Below, piece after piece: positions 27,780-35,921 of a stretch of 48,256 nucleotides of DNA. Positions within the stretch are counted from its first letter, which is position 1. Each line of letters begins with the position of its first letter. The stretch comes from an uncultured Actinomycetes bacterium (GTDB lineage: Bacteria; Actinomycetota; Acidimicrobiia; Acidimicrobiales; SZUA-35). The notes beneath the pieces were generated by a model, which made no database searches, was not told the origin of the DNA, and worked only from the letters and a program-made list of their open reading frames with translations. A program made the position numbers and the translations under genes. The stretch spans positions 1-48,256 of the forward strand of contig CADEDH010000049.1 of the NCBI GenBank assembly GCA_902826025.1, given 5' to 3'.

Positions 27780-29624
27780 ATGGAAGACGAACAGGCGGAG
27801 GGCTCCGAGAGCCCCATCGAGCCCGAGTTGCTGGCCACGTTCACCGAGATCGGGATCGTGGAGACCCGCCGGGCCATCGAGGCCATCCTGCTGGTGGCCA
27901 CCGACCCCACACCGGCGTCGCTGCTGGCCCAGCTGATCGAGGTGCCGGTGGAGCATGTGGAGCTGCTGTGCCACGCCCTGGCCGACAGCTACGAAGAGGC
28001 CAACCACGGGTTCCAGCTGGTGAAGGTGGCCGGCGGCTGGCGGTTCCAGACCCATCCCGACATGGCGCCGTACGTGGAGCGCTTCGCCATGGACGGCCAG
28101 AGCACCAAGCTGTCCAACGCCGCGCTGGAGACGCTGGCCATCGTGGCCTACAAGCAGCCGATCTCCCGGGCCCAGGTGAGTGCCATCCGGGGCGTGAACG
28201 TCGACGCCGTGCTGCGCACGCTGGTGCAGCGGGGCTACGTCGACGAGGTAGGGCGCGACACCGGGGCCGGTCAGGCCGTGCTGTTCGGCACCACGTCGAT
28301 GTTCCTGGAGCGCCTCGGCATCAACACGGTGTCCGACCTGCCCGCCCTGGGCGATTTCGTACCCTCGGCCGAGGTGGTGGAGGCCCTGGAGCAGACGCTC
28401 AAGGTCAACCTCGACCCCGATCTTACGATCACCGACCTCGACCGTGACGACGGCCCCGCCCGCCCTCCGGCCCCGGCCCCGGCCGATGCCGGCAGTGATG
28501 CTGACGACGGTGGCGCCCCGGACGGCGGCGCTGAGGGGATGTCATCGGCCGACGACACCGAGCCGCAGGCCGGGGAGGCTGAGCCCGCTGAGCCCGCTGA
28601 GGCGGCCGACCCCGAGGCCGTGGAGCCGGCCGATGAGGCTGAGCCCGAGCCCGAGCCCGAGTCGGAGCCGGAGCCGGAGCCGGAGCCTGGGGTGGGCGAG
28701 GGGCAGGGCGAGCCGTCGGGCGGCGCCCGGGAAGCCGAGCCGCCGGAGTCGATGGCGGAGCGAGCGGTCGAGACGGTGGCCGCTGACGCCGAAGCGGTGG
28801 TGTCGGAGGCCGGGGACGCTGAACCGGTGGTGGTCGCCGACGAGGACGAGGACAAGGACCAGGACGAGGCGGCGCCGCCGGCAGCGCAGCCGGGGAATGA
28901 GCGAGTGGCGGAGCAGACGGGGAAGCCGACCACGGCCGTCCCCGATCCCGTCGTCGCGCCGGAGGGGGTGGTGGTGGACGCAGAGGCGTCGCCGAAAAGC
29001 GGTGCCTACCATCGCCCCGTCCCGCTGGGCCCGGGCGGCCAACCGTCGGGACAAGCTGGTGGCGGCCAGCCCGGAATGGCTGGCCCGGCGCCTGCCCCGG
29101 TGGCTGACACCAGAGCCGGAGACGATCGCGGTGATGGCGACCCCCTCTCCCGAGCCGCCGGTGACCTCGCCCCGGGCTCCGACCACGACCACGACCACGA
29201 CTTCGCCCCGGGCCGCCACGCCGACCTCGGCCCCCGTCCCGGACCGGACCGCCCCGGCGCCGGGCCCGGAGCGCCGGCTCCGGCCGCCGGACGTCCCGAC
29301 CACCCGATCCCGGCCGGTCACCCGTCCGAGCTCGACCCGGCCGTCAAGCCCGACCCGGCGGTCGGCCCCGGTGCCCCGCCCCCGACGGCCGGCGGTCAGG
29401 CGGCCTACGTCGCCCGTGACGCCGCCCCCGGCGGCGGACAGCCCCACCCCCAACCGGGGGGCCCGGGCCTGGCTGGACCGGTTGATACGCCCGTTCCGGC
29501 GGCTCCGGGACCAGGATCGGACCTGACGACGGAGCCCGTCGTCGACCTTCGTCGTCCTATCGACCTCACCGATCCGGCGGCGTCTCCCAGCGGTGAATTG
29601 GCGCCTGATGCCGACCGGGCCTGA
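27780..29624 (+). CDS. scpB: segregation and condensation protein B with a very long disordered tail (possible frameshift)
   Basis: As read, 614 aa. Residues 1 to about 210 are ScpB: two winged helices with RRAIEAILLVATDPTPASLL, ETLAIVAYKQPISRAQVSAI and RGYVDEVGRDTGAGQAVLFGT. The protein dimerises and binds ScpA. Family members are usually near 200-280 aa; here about 400 more residues follow, first acidic (Glu/Pro repeats near 28640-28690), then Gly/Pro/Asp-rich. After AAAA at 28995-28998 the +1 frame looks more like coding sequence and would end at 29526 with a basic AWLDRLIRPFRRLRDQDRT. So the distal part of the annotated frame may be wrong. rluB follows. Confidence 0.8.
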   Translation: MEDEQAEGSESPIEPELLATFTEIGIVETRRAIEAILLVATDPTPASLLAQLIEVPVEHVELLCHALADSYEEANHGFQLVKVAGGWRFQTHPDMAPYVERFAMDGQSTKLSNAALETLAIVAYKQPISRAQVSAIRGVNVDAVLRTLVQRGYVDEVGRDTGAGQAVLFGTTSMFLERLGINTVSDLPALGDFVPSAEVVEALEQTLKVNLDPDLTITDLDRDDGPARPPAPAPADAGSDADDGGAPDGGAEGMSSADDTEPQAGEAEPAEPAEAADPEAVEPADEAEPEPEPESEPEPEPEPGVGEGQGEPSGGAREAEPPESMAERAVETVAADAEAVVSEAGDAEPVVVADEDEDKDQDEAAPPAAQPGNERVAEQTGKPTTAVPDPVVAPEGVVVDAEASPKSGAYHRPVPLGPGGQPSGQAGGGQPGMAGPAPAPVADTRAGDDRGDGDPLSRAAGDLAPGSDHDHDHDFAPGRHADLGPRPGPDRPGAGPGAPAPAAGRPDHPIPAGHPSELDPAVKPDPAVGPGAPPPTAGGQAAYVARDAAPGGGQPHPQPGGPGLAGPVDTPVPAAPGPGSDLTTEPVVDLRRPIDLTDPAASPSGELAPDADRA

Positions 29625-29645
29625 GCGATCGGGCAGGCTCGTACC

Positions 29646-30398
29646 GTGAGCGAGCAGGCGGAGGTCGATCTCGGGGCGGACCCGGCAGATGAGGGCGAAC
29701 GGCTCCAGAAGGTGCTGGCCCGGGTGGGCCTCGGCTCCCGCCGGGTGTGTGAGTTGCTCATCGACGAGGGCCGGGTCACGGTCAACGACCGTGTGGTCGT
29801 GCTCGGCGCGCGAGTCAAACCCGACGACGAGATCGCGGTCGATGGGGCCATCATCTCCACCGCCGTCGACACCGTCACCTACCTGTTGAACAAGCCGGCC
29901 GGCGTGGTCACCACGGCCCAGGACACCCACGACCGCCCGGTCGTGGTCGATCTCGTGCCGGCCGAGCCCCGGGTGTTCCCGGTGGGCCGCCTCGACCTCG
30001 ACACCGAAGGTCTGCTCCTGCTCACGAACGACGGCGACCTGGCCTACCGCCTCACCCATCCGTCGTTCGGGGTCGACAAGGAGTACCTGGTCCACGTGCG
30101 GGGCCGACCGGGAGCCGGCGTGATCCGGACGCTGCGCCAAGGGGTGGAACTCGACGACGGCATGACGGCGCCGGCCAAGGCCGCCGTGGTGGCCCCGGGC
30201 CTGATCCGTATCACGATCCATGAGGGCCGTAACCGCCAGGTCCGGCGCATGTGCGAGGCTGTTGGCCACCCGGTGCTGCGCCTCGTCCGCACCCGGATCG
30301 GAACCCTCACCGATTCCCGCCTGGCCCCCGGCGCCTGGCGCCCCCTGAGCAGGGCCGAGTTGCTCGACCTCCAGCGGGCGGTCACCCGGGTGGAGTAG
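29646..30398 (+). CDS. rluB: 23S rRNA pseudouridine synthase, RluB/RsuA family
   Basis: 250 aa. An N-terminal S4 domain (ERLQKVLARVGLGSRRVCELLIDEGRV) precedes the catalytic domain with the Asp in GRLDLDTEGLLLLTNDG, the KEYLV block and IHEGRNRQVRRM. RluB makes pseudouridine in 23S helix 89-90 of bacterial ribosomes; RsuA acts on 16S, and the two cannot be split with certainty by eye, but scpA-scpB-rluB synteny favours RluB. The GTG start has only a weak GGCAGG upstream. Confidence 0.9.
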   Translation: MSEQAEVDLGADPADEGERLQKVLARVGLGSRRVCELLIDEGRVTVNDRVVVLGARVKPDDEIAVDGAIISTAVDTVTYLLNKPAGVVTTAQDTHDRPVVVDLVPAEPRVFPVGRLDLDTEGLLLLTNDGDLAYRLTHPSFGVDKEYLVHVRGRPGAGVIRTLRQGVELDDGMTAPAKAAVVAPGLIRITIHEGRNRQVRRMCEAVGHPVLRLVRTRIGTLTDSRLAPGAWRPLSRAELLDLQRAVTRVE

Positions 30399-30452
30399 CC
30401 CGTTGGCTGGCGGCGAACCCCGGGGCCCTGCCGCTGGTCACAGCGCGGCCGA

Positions 30453-30458
30453 TACGAT
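30453..30458 (+). promoter_or_regulatory. -10 box of the aroH operon (leaderless)
   Basis: TACGAT ends 8 nt before ATG 30467, with no Shine-Dalgarno. Confidence 0.5.
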
Positions 30459-30466
30459 TTCGCGCC

Positions 30467-30847
30467 ATGGCCGTACGCGGGTTACGAGGAGCGATCACCG
30501 TCGATGCCGACGACCCGGCCGAGATCCTGCACCGCACCACCCAGCTGCTCACCGTCCTGTTCGAACGCAACGGGCTAAGCCGTGACACGGTGATCAGCAT
30601 CTTCTTCACCGCCACCAAAGACCTGCGCACGATCGCTCCGGCGGCTGCCGCCCGGGCCATGGGGCTCACGGAGGTGCCCCTCATGTGCGGCCAGGAGATG
30701 GACGTGGAGGGGTCGCTGGAGCGCTGCGTGCGTCTGCTGGCCCACATCGAGACCGAGCGGCCCCGCAGCGAACTGCGCCATGCCTTCCTCCGAGGGGCCA
30801 CCCGCCTCCGGCCGGAGCTGGCCGAGCCGGGCGACGAGGCGCTCTGA
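30467..30847 (+). CDS. aroH: chorismate mutase, AroH type
   Basis: A 126-aa trimeric pseudo-alpha/beta-barrel enzyme that converts chorismate to prephenate. The start AVRGLRGAITVDADDPAEI with the conserved Arg, the block VISIFFTATKDLRTIAPAAAAR and EVPLMCGQEMDVEGSLERCVR are family signatures. It is the AroH (Bacillus-type) fold, not the helical AroQ. The stop overlaps the ATG of the prephenate dehydrogenase gene (TGATG), so consecutive steps of tyrosine synthesis are coupled. Confidence 0.93.
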   Translation: MAVRGLRGAITVDADDPAEILHRTTQLLTVLFERNGLSRDTVISIFFTATKDLRTIAPAAAARAMGLTEVPLMCGQEMDVEGSLERCVRLLAHIETERPRSELRHAFLRGATRLRPELAEPGDEAL

Positions 30848-31908
30848 TGAGCCGCCGGGCCACGGTGATCGGGGCCGGCCTGATCGGCGGATCGGTGGGT
30901 ATCGCCCTGCGCAAGCAGGGGTGGACCGTCTCGATGGTCGACCGGGACGCCGAGGTCGCCACCCAGGCCATCCGGGTGGGTGCTGCCGACGAGGTCGGCC
31001 TCGACCCCGCCAGCGAGCTGGTGGTCATCGCCACCCCGGTGGGTGCGATCCCGGAGTTGGCGCTCGACGCCCTGGAGCGGTGCCCCCAAGCCGCCGTCAC
31101 CGACGTTGGCTCCACCAAGGCCGACATCTGCGAGGCCGTGCCCGACACGCGCTTCGTCGGGGGCCATCCGATGGCGGGCTCGGAGCAGGACGGCCTGGCC
31201 GGCGCCCGGGAAGACATGTTCGCCGGAGCCATGTGGGTGCTCACCCCCACCGAGACCACGGACGAAGACGCCTTCGCCACCGTGCGGGCCATGGTCCGCA
31301 GCATCGGGGCCGAGACGATCGCCCTGCCGCCCGACGTCCACGACGAGCTGGTGGCCCAGGTCAGCCATGTGCCCCACCTCACGGCGGCGTCGCTTATGAA
31401 CCTGGCCGACGCCTCCTCGGTAGAGCACCGGTCCCTGCTTCGGCTGGCCGCCGGCGGTTTCCGGGACATGACCCGGATCTCGGCCGGGCGGCCGTCGATC
31501 TGGCCCGACATCTGCCTGGCCAACTCCCGGGCCATCGTGGACGGCCTCGATCGGCTGATCGAGGCGCTGGGCGAAGTGCGGGGACTGGTGGCGAACCGAG
31601 ACCGGGACGGCATCCTGGCCCTGCTGACCCGGGCCCGGGCGGCCCGGATCAACCTGCCGGTTGGTTTCGGCCCGTCCGACAACCTGGTGGAGCTGGCCGT
31701 CGCCATACCGGACCGGCCAGGCGAGATCGCCGCCATCACCACGCTGGCGTCCGAGCTCGATGTCAATATCTTCGATCTGGAGTTGAGTCACTCCGGGGAG
31801 GGTCGTCAGGGCGTGATGATCATGGTGGTCGACGAATCCCGCTCCGAGCGGTTCACGGGAGGCCTGATGGCCCGGGGTTACCGGCCGACGGTGCGGTCCC
31901 TTGGCTGA
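30847..31908 (+). CDS. tyrA: prephenate dehydrogenase with C-terminal ACT domain
   Basis: 353 aa. The NAD-binding fold begins ATVIGAGLIGGSVGIAL; the catalytic region has TDVGSTK and FVGGHPMAGSEQDGL with the active-site His, and SHVPHLTAASLMN. Residues about 275-353 (LVELAVAIPDRPGEIAAITTLA and onwards) form an ACT domain, usually a tyrosine-binding feedback site. It takes prephenate from AroH to 4-hydroxyphenylpyruvate. One-base overlap with aroH. Confidence 0.94.
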   Translation: MSRRATVIGAGLIGGSVGIALRKQGWTVSMVDRDAEVATQAIRVGAADEVGLDPASELVVIATPVGAIPELALDALERCPQAAVTDVGSTKADICEAVPDTRFVGGHPMAGSEQDGLAGAREDMFAGAMWVLTPTETTDEDAFATVRAMVRSIGAETIALPPDVHDELVAQVSHVPHLTAASLMNLADASSVEHRSLLRLAAGGFRDMTRISAGRPSIWPDICLANSRAIVDGLDRLIEALGEVRGLVANRDRDGILALLTRARAARINLPVGFGPSDNLVELAVAIPDRPGEIAAITTLASELDVNIFDLELSHSGEGRQGVMIMVVDESRSERFTGGLMARGYRPTVRSLG

Positions 31909-31970
31909 GCAGCGCAGAGAATCGACGGGGCCGGAAGTGGGCACTGTGTTCGGCGGTTCACCCGATCACG

Positions 31971-31976
31971 AGGAGG
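31971..31976 (+). promoter_or_regulatory. Shine-Dalgarno that fixes the TTG start of cmk
   Basis: AGGAGG is followed after 5 nt by TTG 31982. No ATG or GTG is suitably placed, and upstream in-frame starts lack a site, so this TTG is the likely start. Confidence 0.75.
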
Positions 31977-31981
31977 TGCGC

Positions 31982-32641
31982 TTGTCGGCATCCGACTCCG
32001 AGCTGACGGTGATCGCCATCGACGGCCCGGCCGGCTCGGGCAAGTCGACGGTGGCCCGTCGTCTGGCCCAGGCCCTGGATCTCGAGTACCTCGACACCGG
32101 CGCCATGTACCGGTCGGTCACCCACGCCGCCCTGTCCCGCCACCTCGACCCGGCCGATCACGACGCCATGGCCCGCCTGGCCCGGGAAGTGTCGATCGAG
32201 ATCGAGGCCGACGGCACGGTGGTGGTCGACGGGATCGACGCCACGAACGCCATCCGGGGCTCCGAAGTGTCACAGGCGGTGTCCGTGGTGGCCGCCAACC
32301 CCGACGTCCGGGCCGAGCTGGTGGCCCGTCAGCGGGAATGGACCCGCAAGCGCGGCGGTGGCGTGCTCGAGGGGCGCGACATCGGCACCGTGGTCTTCCC
32401 CCACGCCAACCTGAAGGTCTACCTCACCGCCTCCACCGAGGCCCGGGCCGCCCGCCGGGCACGTGACGAGAACACCGCCGACGAGTCGAAGGTGGCCGAC
32501 GCCCTCACCCGGCGCGACCAGCTCGACTCCCAGCGCCGGGCCGACCCCCTGCGCCAGGCCGACGACGCCGTGCTGCTCGATACCACCGACCTCTCGATCG
32601 ACGAGGTGGTGGCCGCGCTTCTCGGGGCACTTCGTGCCTGA
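31982..32641 (+). CDS. cmk: cytidylate kinase
   Basis: A 219-aa P-loop enzyme that phosphorylates CMP and dCMP. Walker A GPAGSGKST is at residues 15-23, the CMP-binding region is YLDTGAMYRSVTHAAL, and EGRDIGTVVFPHANLKVYLTA with RRARDE is the family signature. Starting at TTG 31982 gives a normal short N-terminus; a TTG at 31901 would add 27 residues without a ribosome site. The gene after it overlaps by 8 nt. cmk upstream of der is standard in Actinobacteria, though here lipid genes intervene. Confidence 0.94.
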   Translation: MSASDSELTVIAIDGPAGSGKSTVARRLAQALDLEYLDTGAMYRSVTHAALSRHLDPADHDAMARLAREVSIEIEADGTVVVDGIDATNAIRGSEVSQAVSVVAANPDVRAELVARQREWTRKRGGGVLEGRDIGTVVFPHANLKVYLTASTEARAARRARDENTADESKVADALTRRDQLDSQRRADPLRQADDAVLLDTTDLSIDEVVAALLGALRA

Positions 32642-33413
32642 ACGGGCCGGCGGGGGGAACGGGGTCAGCGACGGCGACGAGCCCGACGGGCCGGTACGGC
32701 CGGCTATGCACCTGGTTCCCCCGCTGGCGGCCAGCGACGGGTCCGAGGCGGCCCTGGCCCTGGAAGGGGCGGCGCGGGTCACGTACCGGGTGCTGCGGTT
32801 CCTCCTCCGCCTGCTGATGCGAGGTGCGTTCCGCATCGAGGTGCTGGGGCGGGAGAACCTCCCGGTCACCGGTGGGTATGTGCTGGCCCCCGGCGGCCAC
32901 CGCTCGATCCTCGACACCCCGGCGGTGTCGCTGGCCGGGCCCCGGGTGCTGCGGTACATGGGGGCCGAGAACTACTTCAAGGTGCCGGGGCTGGGCTGGT
33001 TCCTGCGGGCCATGGGCGGGTTCCCGGTGGAGCGCTCGGCCACGGACCGCCAGGCCCTTCGGCTGGCCGAGTGGGTGCTGAACAACGGCGAGCCCCTGGC
33101 CGTGTTCCCTGAGGGCACCCGTCAGCAGGGCCCGCTGATCCAGCCGTTGAAGGAGGGTGCCGCCTTCCTGGCCTGCCGCACCGGTGTGCCGATCGTGCCC
33201 GTGGGGGTGGGGGGCACGGAGCGGGCCATGCCCAAGGGAGCCAAGTTCATCCGGCCCCGCAAGGTCACGATGGTGATCGGGGCTCCGATCCGGCCCGTGG
33301 TCCGGGCCGAGGGTGAGCGGGTGAAGCGGTCCGAGATCCGCCGAGTCACCCAGGAGCTGCACGACTCCCTCCAGGCCCTGTTCGACGAAGCCCAGATCCG
33401 CGCCGGCGCGTAG
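32634..33413 (+). CDS. plsC: 1-acylglycerol-3-phosphate acyltransferase (PlsC family)
   Basis: A 259-aa membrane-associated acyltransferase of phospholipid synthesis. The HX4D catalytic motif is H89-RSIL-D94 and the second motif is FPEGTRQ, with GVPIVPVGVGGTERAMP further on. A hydrophobic Leu-rich stretch near residue 50 (YRVLRFLLRLLM) can dip into the membrane. The first 30 or so residues are a charged Gly/Asp-rich leader. The GTG start overlaps the cmk stop by 8 nt, so the cmk-plsC pair is coupled. Confidence 0.9.
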   Translation: MPERAGGGNGVSDGDEPDGPVRPAMHLVPPLAASDGSEAALALEGAARVTYRVLRFLLRLLMRGAFRIEVLGRENLPVTGGYVLAPGGHRSILDTPAVSLAGPRVLRYMGAENYFKVPGLGWFLRAMGGFPVERSATDRQALRLAEWVLNNGEPLAVFPEGTRQQGPLIQPLKEGAAFLACRTGVPIVPVGVGGTERAMPKGAKFIRPRKVTMVIGAPIRPVVRAEGERVKRSEIRRVTQELHDSLQALFDEAQIRAGA

Positions 33414-33421
33414 CTGGTGGA

Positions 33422-33439
33422 GGCGGGCGCCAGCCCGCC
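33422..33439. terminator. hairpin between convergent plsC and ispH
   Basis: A perfect 7-bp stem GGCGGGC-GCCA-GCCCGCC, followed on the plus strand by AATTTA. It lies in a 29-nt convergent gap. Confidence 0.6.
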
Positions 33440-33442
33440 AAT

Positions 33443-34495
33443 TTACAGCTCCGACAGCACGTCGGAGGCGTCGATCTGGCGGTCGTTGAGGGCGGGGCCG
33501 GCGGTCACGGGGCCACCGACGGCGAGCGTGGCCACCACGTCGAGCGAGGTCAGCAGCTCCCGCAGGTTGCGGGGCGGGGGGAAGTACTCGTCCTCGTTGG
33601 TGATCGACACCTCCTCCACCCCGTTTACCGGTTGGAGGAAGTCGATCACGGCCTGCACCACGTCCTCGGGGGCCGAGGCGCCAGCAGTTACCCCCACCGT
33701 GCCCTCCAGATCGTCGGGCAGCTCACCGGGCCCGTTGACCCGGAACACCCGGGCGCAGCCGGCTTCAGTGGCCAGCTTGGCCAGTGCTTTGGTGTTGGAG
33801 GAGTTGGCCGAGCCGATCACCACGAAGGCGTCGCACCGGTCGGCTACGGCCACGAGGGCCGACTGGCGGTTCGTGGTGGCGAAGCACAGGTCGCTGCGGC
33901 CGGGGGTGAACAGGTCGGGGAAGCGGGCCTTGGCTGCGTCGGCCACGTCGGCCCAGTCCCGGTGGCTGAGTGTGGTCTGGGCCAGCAACGCCGTGGGTTG
34001 GGTGAACGGCGGGAGGGCTTCCACCTCGGCCACGGTCTCCACCCGGTGGATGGCCTCGGGGGCGACGGCCATCGTGCCCACCGCCTCCTCGTGGCCCTCG
34101 TGGCCGATGTACACGATCTGGTAGCCCTTGCCCGCCCGGACCTTGACCTCGTGGTGCACCTTGGTGACGAGGGGGCACACGGCATCGACCACATAGCTGC
34201 CCCGCTCCCGGGCGGCGGCCACGACGGCCGGGGCCGACCCGTGGGCCGACAGCATGATCGGCCGGTTCGGTGGCACATCGGCGATGTCGTCGACGAAGAC
34301 CACGCCCCGTTCCACGAAGCGGTCGACCACCAGCTTGTTGTGGACGATCTCGTGGTAGCAGTAGACCGGGGGCTCGAAGGCCCGCACCATCCACGACAGC
34401 GCCTTGATCGCCATCTCCACCCCGGCACAGAATCCCCGGGGGGCGCAGAGCAGCACCTTGTCTACGGTCGAGCCGGGGCTGGCTGAGCTGCTCAC
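33443..34495 (-). CDS. ispH: 4-hydroxy-3-methylbut-2-enyl diphosphate reductase
   Basis: A 350-aa [4Fe-4S] enzyme, last step of the MEP isoprenoid pathway, giving IPP and DMAPP. The three cluster cysteines lie in APRGFCAGVEMAI, VDAVCPLVTKVH and RSDLCFATTNRQSAL. EIVHNKLVVDRFVERGVVFVDD and IGSANSSNTKAL are also family marks. The GTG start at 34495 has a TAGCCT box 6 nt upstream and no Shine-Dalgarno, so it looks like a leaderless GTG gene. Confidence 0.96.
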   Translation of the reverse strand: MSSSASPGSTVDKVLLCAPRGFCAGVEMAIKALSWMVRAFEPPVYCYHEIVHNKLVVDRFVERGVVFVDDIADVPPNRPIMLSAHGSAPAVVAAARERGSYVVDAVCPLVTKVHHEVKVRAGKGYQIVYIGHEGHEEAVGTMAVAPEAIHRVETVAEVEALPPFTQPTALLAQTTLSHRDWADVADAAKARFPDLFTPGRSDLCFATTNRQSALVAVADRCDAFVVIGSANSSNTKALAKLATEAGCARVFRVNGPGELPDDLEGTVGVTAGASAPEDVVQAVIDFLQPVNGVEEVSITNEDEYFPPPRNLRELLTSLDVVATLAVGGPVTAGPALNDRQIDASDVLSEL

Positions 34496-34501
34496 CCGTT
34501 C

Positions 34502-34507
34502 AGGCTA
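34502..34507 (-). promoter_or_regulatory. -10 box of ispH (leaderless)
   Basis: On the minus strand TAGCCT ends 6 nt before GTG 34495. Confidence 0.6.
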
Positions 34508-34529
34508 CCCAGGTGCGGGAACGGCGCAC

Positions 34530-35921
34530 TCAGTGGGGCCGGAGGCTGAGACCCTCAGGGCGCCACCGGGGGCCGGCCAGGATGATCTGGTTGACCGTGC
34601 AGTGGCGTTCCCGGAACCCCGCCTCGCAGTAGGCGAGGTAGAAGCGCCACAGGCGGCAGAACCGCTCGTCGAGGCCGAGGGCCCGCACCTCGTCGATCTT
34701 GGCGTCGAACTCGGTGCGCCACCGGGCCAGCGTCTCGGCGTAGTGGGCCGAGAAGTCCTCCACGTCGAGGATCTGGAGGCGGGTGGCAGTGGCCACCGAC
34801 CGGCTGATCGATCCGATCGAGGGGAGGTTGCCACCGGGGAACACGAACCGGCGAATGAAGTCCTCGGTCTTCTTGGTCCGGTCGTAGCGGCGGTCGGGTA
34901 CGCAAATGGCCTGGAGGCCGACGAGACCGTCGGGCTCGACCAGACGGTCGAGGGTGGCGAAGAACCGGTCGTAGTGGCGCCAGTCGACCGCTTCGATCAT
35001 CTCGATCGACACGAGCCGGTCGAAGCGGCCCTCGAGGTCGCGCCAATCCTTGTCGAGCACGGCGATCCGGTCGGTGAGGCCGGCGGCCTCCACCCGGCGC
35101 CGGGCCTCGGCGCCTTGTTCGGCCGAGATCGTGGTGGTGGTGACGGAACATCCCAGGCTCTCGGCCGCCCGTAGGGCGAGGCCGCCCCAACCGGTGCCGA
35201 CCTCCAGGAGGCTGGTGCCGGCGTGTACCCCGAGCTTGGTCAGCAGCCGGTCGTACTTGGCCCGGCTGGCGGTGGCCATGTCGGAGCCGGGGTGGGCGAA
35301 CACCCCGGCGGAGTAGGTCATGGTCTCGTCGAGGAACAGGGCGAAGAAGTCGTTGCCCAGGTCGTAATGGGAGGCGATGTCTTCCCGGTTGGCGTGACGC
35401 CCGGGGCGGGGCAGCACCCGGCGAACCCGGTCGGTGACGCCACCGGTGGCGTGTTGCCAGCGGTTGCGGAGCTCGTCGAGACCCCGGAGGTTACGGGTCA
35501 GCAGCTGGAGGAGCCCGACGGGGTCGGGGGTGGTCCACCAGCCTTCGATGTAGCCCCGACCGAGGCCGATCGAGCCCTCGGAGGCCACCGCCGTCCAAGC
35601 CCGGTCGTCGAGGACGTGGACCTCGGCCTCGTCGCCCGCGGCGCGGCCCCGGTGCACCCGGCGGGTCCCGTCGGGGGTGACGATCGTGAGCTGCCCGGTC
35701 TCGAGCCGGTTCAGCAGAGCGGTGATGGCGGCCCGGGCGGCCCGGGCCGGCAGGGCGGAGCGGGGCACGGCGGCTCCGGTGCGGGCCAGGAGGCGCTCCG
35801 GGCGCACCTGGGCCGCAGCGGCGGTGAGAGGATGGGCCGGCCACGTCACCTGGCTGGTCGGGGTGGCGTCGCCGGGCTCGTTACTGCGGGTCGGGGCGGA
35901 GGAGGGAGCGGCGGGGGTCAT
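34530..35921 (-). CDS. cyclopropane-fatty-acyl-phospholipid synthase-like methyltransferase
   Basis: 463 aa. Residues about 1-160 hold an N-terminal lipid-binding-like domain with EGSIGLGRGYIEGWWTTPDP. The SAM methyltransferase domain has SHYDLGNDFFALFLDE, MTYSAGVF, motif I LLEVGTGWGGLAL, and SIEMIEAVDWRHYDRFF with FPGGNLPS. These are all Cfa/UFA-methyltransferase marks. It should methylate or cyclopropanate unsaturated acyl chains of membrane lipids. The ATG overlaps the stop of the DUF1365 gene (ATGA). It is the third gene of a coupled trio seen together in many bacteria. Confidence 0.9.
   Translation of the reverse strand: MTPAAPSSAPTRSNEPGDATPTSQVTWPAHPLTAAAAQVRPERLLARTGAAVPRSALPARAARAAITALLNRLETGQLTIVTPDGTRRVHRGRAAGDEAEVHVLDDRAWTAVASEGSIGLGRGYIEGWWTTPDPVGLLQLLTRNLRGLDELRNRWQHATGGVTDRVRRVLPRPGRHANREDIASHYDLGNDFFALFLDETMTYSAGVFAHPGSDMATASRAKYDRLLTKLGVHAGTSLLEVGTGWGGLALRAAESLGCSVTTTTISAEQGAEARRRVEAAGLTDRIAVLDKDWRDLEGRFDRLVSIEMIEAVDWRHYDRFFATLDRLVEPDGLVGLQAICVPDRRYDRTKKTEDFIRRFVFPGGNLPSIGSISRSVATATRLQILDVEDFSAHYAETLARWRTEFDAKIDEVRALGLDERFCRLWRFYLAYCEAGFRERHCTVNQIILAGPRWRPEGLSLRPH

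Noticed and set aside
28542..30269. Long minus-strand open frame opposite scpB/rluB
   Set aside because: Composition is that of an antisense shadow; rluB motifs are on the plus strand.
31901..31981. Upstream TTG start for cmk at 31901
   Set aside because: It overlaps tyrA without a ribosome site; AGGAGG at 31971 points to TTG 31982.
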